From assembly GCA_029858165.1 (NCBI GenBank), contig JAOUFO010000122.1, positions 1-5,828 on the forward strand: a DNA stretch of 5,828 nucleotides, read 5' to 3'. This DNA comes from Deltaproteobacteria bacterium. GTDB taxonomy: Bacteria; SAR324; JACQKK01. A program made the position numbers and the translations under genes. The notes beneath the pieces were generated by a model that worked only from the letters and a program-made list of their open reading frames with translations, made no database searches and was not told the DNA's origin. Positions 1-4,843 of this stretch are shown piece after piece; position 1 is the first letter of the stretch, and the number at the start of each line of letters is the position of its first letter.

Positions 1-114
1 GCGGCCCTTTTGGCCGGGCTGGTTGCACTTCTTTTGGGGGTCCTGTCCGGCAACCACCACCGGCACGGGCCTTGCGGCCCTTTTGGCCGGGCTGGTTGCA
101 CTTCTTTTGGGGGT
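1..114. repeat. 41-bp perfect direct repeat, 73-bp period
   Basis: Positions 1-41 recur without mismatch at 74-114. Both copies begin GCGGCCCTTTTGGCCGGGCT and end in TTTTGGGGGT. The window starts inside copy one, so the unit may be longer or more copies may lie to the left. Each copy contains a small hairpin (CGGCC, loop CTTTT, GGCCG at 2-16 and 75-89). The 32 bp between copies are not repeated. The 73-bp offset moves the copies into different reading frames, which fits a recent local tandem duplication. Confidence 0.85.
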
Positions 115-121
115 TTTGTAA
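2..121 (+). CDS. C-terminal tail of an unidentified upstream protein (partial, uncertain)
   Basis: One + strand frame is open from the left edge to a TAA at 119-121. Its last residues form a hydrophobic stretch, LAALLAGLVALLLGVL, directly before the stop and preceded by ATTTGTG, which would suit a C-terminal membrane anchor. The same DNA is a direct repeat with a period of 73 bp, not a multiple of three. The first repeat copy encodes the same hydrophobic peptide in a different frame, and that other frame also stays open through here, far into the next gene. I cannot therefore tell which frame the upstream gene uses, or whether this stretch is coding at all. I chose this frame because it stops before the next gene begins. 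I do not recognise a family, and nothing resembles the C-terminus of arginyl-tRNA synthetase, a common neighbour of SPOR genes. Confidence 0.3.
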   Translation, partial: RPFWPGWLHFFWGSCPATTTGTGLAALLAGLVALLLGVL

Positions 122-196
122 GCTGGATTTTGGAGCGGCTCCAGGCAGGGGGCCGGTTTCCAGCAGGCAGTCCACCCCAGACAAAAAGGTTTTTTC

Positions 197-946
197 ATGG
201 CGATACAGGCCAACCAACCCCGCTACCCCCAAAACCAGCACCCCACCTTTCACCTGGAAATGAGCGGCCGCACCCTGTTTTTGGCCGTGATTCTGGCCGG
301 GTTGACCGGCCTGACCCTGTTTTACCTGGGGATGGTGACCGGGATGGGGATGCGCACCCCCGGCTCAGATCCCCAAATCGCCGGGGAGGACGATGCCAAA
401 CCCGGCCAGAAAGAAACCCCGGGAGACGCACCAGGGCAATCCCCTGGCCAGGGAACCATAGAAACCGGCGGGGCCGCCAAACCTTCTGATACCGACCTGA
501 CGTTTTACCGCAACCTTAAATCCGAAAACGCGGTGGTGGATGATCTGAAAAAAAATCAGGACCAGGCCGCCAAAGAAACCGCCGACCTGCTCAACCGTTC
601 CCAGCGGGAACTGAAGACGGAAGAAGAAACCATCAGCCACCCCCTGGTGGCCAACCCGCCCCCTTCCGGGGCCAAACCCGCCGCCGCCAAGCCCGCCCCA
701 GCCCCCGCGGGGGAGCGGTTCACCGTGCAGGTGTTTTCCTCCACCTCCAGGGATAAGGCCAACGATCTGATTTCCCGGCTGAGAAAACAGGGGTTTTCCG
801 CCTACCTGAATCAGTTTCAGGACAACAAAAAACACACCTGGTACCGGGTGCGGGTGGGAAAAGTGGAAAAAGCAGAAGCTGAAAAGTTAAAAATCCGCCT
901 TACCAAAGAAGCCGGACTGAAGGCCCCCAAGGTTCAAAAACTGTAA
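197..946 (+). CDS. Membrane-anchored SPOR-domain protein (peptidoglycan binding)
   Basis: This is a 249-residue protein with a short cytoplasmic N-terminus, one transmembrane segment at about residues 26-50, and a low-complexity Pro/Gly/Ala/Lys-rich periplasmic linker (about 55-172). A C-terminal SPOR-like domain spans about 173-249. It starts with RFTVQVFSSTSRDKANDLIS and contains the typical later elements GFSAYL and WYRVRVGKV, followed by a final helix. SPOR domains bind glycan strands lacking stem peptides, usually at division septa, so a role in envelope growth or division is likely. The linker holds an LTFYRNL motif (101-107) similar to one seen in other SPOR proteins of this shape. The ATG is supported by an AAAAAGG ribosome-binding sequence seven bases upstream. 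The gene ends about 60 bp before a strong terminator. No catalytic domain is present. The family call is firm; the specific name (FtsN/DedD-like) is not assigned. Confidence 0.88.
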   Translation: MAIQANQPRYPQNQHPTFHLEMSGRTLFLAVILAGLTGLTLFYLGMVTGMGMRTPGSDPQIAGEDDAKPGQKETPGDAPGQSPGQGTIETGGAAKPSDTDLTFYRNLKSENAVVDDLKKNQDQAAKETADLLNRSQRELKTEEETISHPLVANPPPSGAKPAAAKPAPAPAGERFTVQVFSSTSRDKANDLISRLRKQGFSAYLNQFQDNKKHTWYRVRVGKVEKAEAEKLKIRLTKEAGLKAPKVQKL

Positions 947-1005
947 CCGGCCAGCCCCCGGCACAGAAAACCGTCCCCACAAATAAAGCCCCCAACAAAA
1001 AAACC

Positions 1006-1046
1006 AAAAAAAGCCCCTGTCCCAAACCGGGACAGGGGCTTTTTTT
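1006..1046. terminator. Bidirectional intrinsic terminator between convergent genes
   Basis: A perfect 12-bp stem, AGCCCCTGTCCC (1012-1023) with GGGACAGGGGCT (1029-1040), has a 5-base loop. It is followed by seven Ts on the + strand (1040-1046) and preceded by seven As (1006-1012), which become a T-tract on the - strand. It can therefore stop transcription from both the SPOR gene (+) and the recombinase gene (-), which converge here. Confidence 0.92.
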
Positions 1047-1069
1047 CTACCCAAAGAAATCCTGTGGGA

Positions 1070-1762
1070 TCACCCCGCGGACACTTTTTTAAACAGCGGG
1101 CTCTGAAACACGGTTTTCACGGTTTCGGCGTACCAGATACCGCCCCGTTTGGAGCCGATTTTCTTGTCGTTCAACATCTTGGCAATTTTGTGATAGCTCA
1201 TGCCGGCATTCCTTTTTTCCTGAATCATCCCGGCAACCTTGATTTCCTCATCCACGGCCACCAGCTTTTTATTGTGATAGGTGTAGCCAAAGGGGGCGTG
1301 GCCCACCCGCTCGCCCTTTTCCCGCTTGCGGGCGATGATTTCACGGGTTCGGTCGGAAATCCGCTTGTTATCCCATTTTGTAACAATATCTATAACGTGA
1401 ATCGCCAGCCGCCCGCTTTCATCAAAGGTGTTCAACCCCTCCTCAATGGAAACCAGCCCGATTTCGTTCTGGATGCAGATGCTGGAGATGATGGTGTTCA
1501 AATGGCGGATGTTGCGGGTCAGGCGGTCCAGGCGGGCGATCACCAGCACGTCAAATTCTTTTTTGGATGCGGCCCGCATCAATTCTTCCAACTGGCCGTG
1601 GGCCAAATCGTTGTTGGAAATCTTTTTTTCCGCCAGAATGTGGACCAGATTCCAGCCTTTGGAACCGACATATTCCCTGATCTGATCTTCCTGGTCAGAC
1701 AGGGTCAGATTGTTGGGCGTCGGGTTCATGGTGCTTAGTGCTGCATATCCTATAGCTCTCAT
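1070..1762 (-). CDS. Small serine recombinase (resolvase/invertase family) with degenerate active site
   Basis: The 230-residue product matches the resolvase N-terminal fold. It opens MRAIGYAALST, where active relatives read GYARVST, and carries the helix motif IARLDRLTRN at 75-84. A C-terminal 'recombinase' DNA-binding region (about 140-225) shows APFGY, a helix-turn-helix-like SYHKIAKMLNDKKIG, and GGIWYAETVKTVFQSP. In the gamma-delta resolvase scheme Ser10 (nucleophile) is kept, and Arg68/Arg71 correspond to R80/R83. The arginine two residues before the serine is alanine (A8), and the Arg45-equivalent position appears to be histidine (H55, in NNDLAHGQLEEL). The usual Glu near EtxR is Asp131. 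Strand exchange may be lost, leaving a DNA-binding protein. The ATG is preceded by GGGGGTAGAAT, an acceptable ribosome site. The first eleven codons include AGA, ATA, GGA, GCA and CTA, unlike the GC-ending codons later. No partner transposase or recognisable crossover site is visible. The family is certain; activity is doubtful. Confidence 0.88.
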   Translation of the reverse strand: MRAIGYAALSTMNPTPNNLTLSDQEDQIREYVGSKGWNLVHILAEKKISNNDLAHGQLEELMRAASKKEFDVLVIARLDRLTRNIRHLNTIISSICIQNEIGLVSIEEGLNTFDESGRLAIHVIDIVTKWDNKRISDRTREIIARKREKGERVGHAPFGYTYHNKKLVAVDEEIKVAGMIQEKRNAGMSYHKIAKMLNDKKIGSKRGGIWYAETVKTVFQSPLFKKVSAG

Positions 1763-1808
1763 ATTCTACCCCCAAGGGTGTTTAAATGTTTTTCAGGTGA
1801 GTTCATAT

Positions 1809-1851
1809 CCGGGACGCTCCCGGGTTTGGTTCTTTGCCGCCGCCGCCGGGA
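1809..1851 (-). promoter_or_regulatory. Competing hairpin elements in the recombinase leader
   Basis: The central TCCCGG (1818-1823, + strand reading) can pair with CCGGGA at 1809-1814 through a 3-base loop, or with a second CCGGGA at 1846-1851 across a larger loop that contains a GCCGCCGCCG run. The two foldings exclude each other, which is the basic layout of an RNA switch or attenuator in the 5' leader, about 50-90 bases before the recombinase start. No ligand-binding consensus was recognised, and in GC-rich DNA such pairings can occur by chance. Confidence 0.3.
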
Positions 1852-1967
1852 TACATATCTTGTCTTCCATGGTTTTGGAAAAACCTTCGGGAACCAGCCC
1901 CTGCCTATCAAACTTTGAATGAAAAGGCAACCTTTTCCTTAAGGTTTGGAGACAGGCCACAAAGACC

Positions 1968-1998
1968 CCCACTGGCCGTTGCCAAACCGGCCAGTGGG
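1968..1998 (-). terminator. Hairpin downstream of the 489-aa gene, possible weak terminator
   Basis: An 11-bp perfect stem, CCCACTGGCCG (1968-1978) with CGGCCAGTGGG (1988-1998), has a 9-base loop. On the - strand it lies about 90 bases past the stop codon of the exported-protein gene. The sequence after it, GGTCTTTGTGG, is only modestly T-rich, so it may be an incomplete intrinsic terminator, an RNA 3'-end stabiliser, or a protein-binding dyad. Confidence 0.45.
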
Positions 1999-2088
1999 CC
2001 GGGTTGAACAACCAACCCAGCCTGATTCAAAGTATGCCAGAAAGTGAAAGAAAAAGAAAGTTTTTAAAATGTTTTTTTTAAGCGGATT

Positions 2089-3558
2089 TTACCTGCCGCC
2101 CAATTGTTTTTCATATTTTTTAATCAGACCGTGGGTTTGGGAATCCCGGGTCATGGCTTTGGCCACATCCAGCAGTTCCTGAAGGCCGGATGAGCCTCCC
2201 CCCTGCCGCAGGGTGCGGCGGACATGGTCCAGAATCAGGCCGGGAAGTCTGGATTCCACCTGGTTGCGCTCATTGAGGGCATCCGCCAGTTCGTTATCGG
2301 TGGTGGCATTGGCCGAGGCCTCCAAAAGCTTCTGGATGGCCTGTTGATACAGGCCGACGCTGGCGGCCACATCCCGGGTGTCCCTGGCCCGCTGGGTAAG
2401 GGTCATTCCCTCCTGAAAGGCCGCCCGATAGGATTTCATGTGGGAGATGTCCTCCTCGCTGAGGGCAATGCCCCCCAATTCCTTTTGGCGCAGCCGCAGG
2501 TCCGCTTCCCGAACGGCGGAGGCATCGCGGACCGTTTGGTCCACCACCTGATAAAAGTTCACCTTTACCGTGGAGCCTTCCACCTGGATCACAGGGGGCT
2601 GGTTCAGCACATCCGGGGTGATATACGCCTGCAAAAAAGCCCGGTCCACAAACGGCGGCTTGGTCACAACCTTGATATCATGCAGATATTCCAGGTTTTC
2701 CACCGGAGGAATCCGGCCGCTTACATCGGTGTTGGGCAAAGTCACCTCCAGGGTGAATCCCTTTCCTTTCCGGGCGGCCCCCCGCTCAAAAAGCTGAAAA
2801 GGAAAGTGATCTGGAGCCAATTGGACCGTCCGGTCAAATTCCAGTTCCAGGGCGAAGGCTCTGCCTCCCCGGTCATCCTGCGCTCCCGGTTGTTGGCTCC
2901 GCACCGCTTTCAGGTGATAAGGCCTGTATTCGGCCTCGCCTTCCCCCCCCTCCTTCAGGCCGGTGCGCTCCAAAATGGAATAAGCGTCCAGATAGCTCAA
3001 AAATTCCCGCTGACCGTTCATCAAATCCAGCACATACCGGTAAGGGTATCCCTGGTCATCGGTTTGGCCGCCGGCCCCCACCAACCGGGAAAGGTTAAAC
3101 CGATGGACCGCAAAGGGGATCACCCGCCCCACCAAAGGGTCCGGCTCTTTGTATTTTTTTTCATACACCCTGGCTTTCAGGGCCTGCCGCACAAACTGGG
3201 ATTTATCCAACACCAAAAATGCGTTGGTCTCCTGGGAGGGAAACACCAGCGCGCGGTTGCCCCTCAGGCGCACCACATCTTTGCGGCTCCAATGCTGCAA
3301 CTGATCCAGGTTCCAGTTCTGGCTGGTGTTGTTATCCAACACCACCTTGATGAAATACCGGTTTTTCCCGGCGCTTTGGATAAAAGTGGCCGTAATCAGA
3401 TTGTTGTTGAACACCCCTTTGTCCAGGGCCTGGGCCAGTTCCAGGGCGGTGTCCTTGTCGGTATACAGAGGGGCGGCCTGGGCCGCGGCTCCCATCCCCA
3501 GCAACGCCGCTGCAACCCACAGCCACCTCCGGTTGGTTCTAAATCGCTTGTGGTTCAT
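2089..3558 (-). CDS. Exported protein of unknown family
   Basis: I do not recognise this family. The product is 489 residues from the ATG. It begins with a basic stretch (KRFRTNRR), then a hydrophobic core WLWVAAALLGMGAAAQA that ends in a signal-peptidase site after about residue 28, so it should reach the periplasm. The mature protein has no cysteine. Residues about 30-340 look mixed alpha/beta, with strand-like segments such as NRYFIKVVLD, NAFLVLDK, YRYVLDLMNG, AFALELEFD and PVIQVEGSTVKVNFY. Residues about 340-489 are almost wholly helical and charged, with a TPR-like segment around SVGLYQQAIQKLLEASANA. A GTG three bases earlier (3561) is possible, but AGGA at 3565-3568 sits six bases from the ATG and favours the ATG. 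A G8 run on the coding strand (2943-2950) encodes EGGE. The gene lies 129 bp downstream of the codirectional LytR_C-domain gene and may be cotranscribed with it. Confidence 0.8.
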   Translation of the reverse strand: MNHKRFRTNRRWLWVAAALLGMGAAAQAAPLYTDKDTALELAQALDKGVFNNNLITATFIQSAGKNRYFIKVVLDNNTSQNWNLDQLQHWSRKDVVRLRGNRALVFPSQETNAFLVLDKSQFVRQALKARVYEKKYKEPDPLVGRVIPFAVHRFNLSRLVGAGGQTDDQGYPYRYVLDLMNGQREFLSYLDAYSILERTGLKEGGEGEAEYRPYHLKAVRSQQPGAQDDRGGRAFALELEFDRTVQLAPDHFPFQLFERGAARKGKGFTLEVTLPNTDVSGRIPPVENLEYLHDIKVVTKPPFVDRAFLQAYITPDVLNQPPVIQVEGSTVKVNFYQVVDQTVRDASAVREADLRLRQKELGGIALSEEDISHMKSYRAAFQEGMTLTQRARDTRDVAASVGLYQQAIQKLLEASANATTDNELADALNERNQVESRLPGLILDHVRRTLRQGGGSSGLQELLDVAKAMTRDSQTHGLIKKYEKQLGGR

Positions 3559-3633
3559 CACCTGTCCTGTTGTCGGGTTTCGGGTGTCTGATAAGGTAAA
3601 CAGTTGAATGGTCTGATCATTTTGTGGTTCACG

Positions 3634-3672
3634 GGCGGCCGCCCCTTTCTATGAGGGGGCGGCCGCCTTTTT
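3634..3672 (+). terminator. Strong GC hairpin with U-tract facing the + strand
   Basis: A perfect 12-bp stem, GGCGGCCGCCCC (3634-3645) with GGGGCGGCCGCC (3656-3667), has a 10-base loop and is followed by five Ts at 3668-3672. Each arm contains the 8-bp palindrome GCGGCCGC. It has the form of an intrinsic terminator only for + strand transcription, whereas both neighbouring genes run on the - strand. In their sense transcript it would be a hairpin without a U-tract, which could instead stabilise an mRNA end or uncouple the two genes. Confidence 0.6.
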
Positions 3673-3687
3673 GGCGTGTCTGCCCGG

Positions 3688-4626
3688 TCAGCGCGGATTC
3701 ATCCCCAAGACAATCTCCACATCAAAGCCGGAGCGGTTGAGCCCTTCGGGTTTCATGGGGGCCACAAACTGCTCACCGGGCAGGTTTTTGGCGATCAAAA
3801 GGGCCGCCTTTAAAAAACCCGGTTTGTACTGCACCACCGACATTTTGGCCTTTTCCCCCTCCAGAGTGGATACATTCACCAGTTCTAATTCCACCCCCAG
3901 CGATTTTTCCAGGGGTTTTTTGTGAAAGTTCACCAGCAGCCAAGCCATTTGATGGCCCAAATCTGTTTGCCCGGACCGATTGACAATCGTCACCCGCACC
4001 CGGCTGGGAGGAAACAACACCGCATCGGGCACTGTCTCTTCAACCACCGGGGGTTCAGGTTCTGGGGAAGAGGGCGTCCCTCCCTCCCCCTGGGGCTGAC
4101 TGTTGGCCGCGGACTCCGGGGCCTCAGACTCCGGGGCTGGAGGCCGGGTAAACACCCGCACCCGCAGTTCATTGGGGCCGGATGCGTTGGGCAGCACCCG
4201 TCCCCCGAAATTTTTCGGGGTTTCCACCATCAACCGGATGGTTTCCTCCCCCCCGTCTGATCCCTCCGCCTGAACCTGGACCCGGTAGGTATCCTCTCCC
4301 ATGGGCAGTTCATAGGCCGCCCCCAGGCTGCCCCCCGGCCTGGCACCGGGAATCACCACCTGAAACCCGGAGACTTCCCCCAGTTCCTCCGGCAACGGGG
4401 CAATTTTCACCCCTGGGGTGTGGGCCGGATCAAACGTCCCGTTTATCACCAATTGCAGGGTGGTGTCCTCTGAAGTCAAGGACAGGCCGTCCACCACCTG
4501 GGTCCCGTTCTGGGCCGACAACGGTCCGCCCAGGGCCAAAAAGCCCCAAAAAACAACCACGGTCCGCACCCAAACCCCTGTGGGGCGCGGCCGCCTGACG
4601 GAACATCCCTGTTTCCGTAAATTCAT
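3688..4626 (-). CDS. Exported protein with C-terminal LytR_C-like domain
   Basis: This is a 312-residue protein. Residues 1-38 form a signal peptide with hydrophobic core TVVVFWGFLALGG and a cleavage site LSA before QN. Residues about 45-160 are beta-rich (TLQLVINGTF, YRVQVQAEG, ELRVRVFT) and reminiscent of an AMIN or Ig-like module, though not clearly assignable. A Pro/Glu/Ser linker covers about 161-205. Residues about 208-312 match the LytR_C pattern: an opening RVRVTIVNRSGQTDLGHQMA, a central VVQYKPGFLKAALLIAKNL, and the closing DVEIVLGMN, equivalent to the DVVVVLG end of that family. LytR_C usually follows a LytR-CpsA-Psr catalytic domain or stands alone in envelope proteins; here no catalytic domain is present. 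The ATG has no obvious ribosome site. A GTG at 4567-4569 (codon 20) is preceded by AGGGG at five bases and would still leave a good signal peptide, so the true product may be 293 residues. Two residues of context, the downstream exported protein and the divergent zinc-ribbon gene, suggest an envelope function but do not define it. Confidence 0.75.
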   Translation of the reverse strand: MNLRKQGCSVRRPRPTGVWVRTVVVFWGFLALGGPLSAQNGTQVVDGLSLTSEDTTLQLVINGTFDPAHTPGVKIAPLPEELGEVSGFQVVIPGARPGGSLGAAYELPMGEDTYRVQVQAEGSDGGEETIRLMVETPKNFGGRVLPNASGPNELRVRVFTRPPAPESEAPESAANSQPQGEGGTPSSPEPEPPVVEETVPDAVLFPPSRVRVTIVNRSGQTDLGHQMAWLLVNFHKKPLEKSLGVELELVNVSTLEGEKAKMSVVQYKPGFLKAALLIAKNLPGEQFVAPMKPEGLNRSGFDVEIVLGMNPR

Positions 4627-4648
4627 TGTTGTTTCAACCGCTTGGTTA

Positions 4649-4670
4649 ATGGAAATTCAGCGTTTTCCAT
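4649..4670. promoter_or_regulatory. Inverted repeat upstream of the LytR_C-like gene (operator candidate)
   Basis: ATGGAAA (4649-4655) and TTTCCAT (4664-4670) are a perfect 7-bp inverted repeat separated by 8 bases. It lies 23 bases upstream of the - strand ATG, in the divergent intergenic region, where a dimeric regulator could bind or a leader hairpin could form. No known operator consensus was recognised. Confidence 0.3.
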
Positions 4671-4733
4671 CCAACGCCGCCTGATATCCCAATGGGAGAA
4701 ATGCAGGGAATAAGCCATCCAAAGAAAAACGTA

Positions 4734-4763
4734 TTGACTTTTCCACCCCCTGTCCTTTTAAAT
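4734..4763 (+). promoter_or_regulatory. Probable sigma70-type promoter for the zinc-ribbon gene
   Basis: TTGACT at 4734-4739 matches five of six bases of the -35 consensus. TTAAAT at 4758-4763, at an 18-base spacing, matches four of six bases of the -10 consensus. This is the most AT-rich patch of the intergenic region and lies about 80 bp before the zinc-ribbon start codon. It would give a leader of roughly 75 nucleotides. An alternative -10 is not excluded. Confidence 0.5.
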
Positions 4764-4816
4764 CTAGTCATACCGGCCCCCGGTCCGGGCACGGAAGCCT
4801 TATCAGGGATCCGGTT

Positions 4817-4836
4817 GAACCCTTTCCAAGGGCTTC
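4817..4836 (+). promoter_or_regulatory. Ribosome-binding site inside a small hairpin
   Basis: The only ribosome-binding candidate for the zinc-ribbon gene is AAGGG at 4828-4832, eleven bases from the ATG, which is long. It can pair with CCCTT at 4820-4824 through a 3-base loop, extended by GAA/TTC with one bulged base. Translation may therefore be lowered or controlled by this fold. Confidence 0.35.
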
Positions 4837-4843
4837 ATCATCC

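Larger units (their letters stand above)
1763..2088. other. Non-coding region between two - strand genes
   Basis: These 326 bp separate the 3' end of the exported-protein gene from the recombinase start, both on the - strand. No convincing gene is present. A 72-codon - strand frame (1793-2011) has no recognisable motif and runs through the hairpins. The right part (about 2036-2082) is AT-rich with A- and T-tracts. On the - strand it reads as pyrimidine-rich, G-poor RNA just after the stop codon, the kind of composition associated with Rho-dependent termination. The left part is the recombinase leader and holds competing CCGGGA/TCCCGG elements, annotated separately. I see no clear -35/-10 pair for the recombinase. 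Confidence 0.6.

Noticed and set aside
95..123. TTGCAC - 17 bp - TAAGCT as a promoter for the SPOR gene
   Set aside because: Each hexamer matches the consensus at only three of six positions, and the -35 part lies in the repeated sequence. The similarity is too weak to annotate.
10..489. + strand frame running from the repeat into the SPOR gene
   Set aside because: It overlaps the well-supported SPOR gene by almost 300 bp, and its sequence past the repeat is Arg/Pro/Gly-rich with no motif.
1064..1738. Long + strand open frame opposite the recombinase gene
   Set aside because: It is antisense to a gene with clear family motifs. Long antisense frames are expected from codon bias in GC-rich DNA, and the translation shows no family pattern.
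1793..2011. 72-codon - strand frame upstream of the recombinase
   Set aside because: There is no recognisable motif and no clear ribosome site, and its start lies beside the 1968-1998 hairpin. It is more likely a chance frame.
2224..3591. 455-codon + strand open frame opposite the exported-protein gene
   Set aside because: The - strand product has a proper signal peptide, ribosome site and balanced composition. The + strand translation is rich in His, Gln and Pro with no motif, typical of a shadow frame.
4203..4220. Inverted repeat CCCCGAAA/TTTCGGGG inside the LytR_C-like gene
   Set aside because: It lies in the middle of a coding region, where it encodes KNFGGR. It lacks a T-tract on the sense strand and can arise from codon choice.
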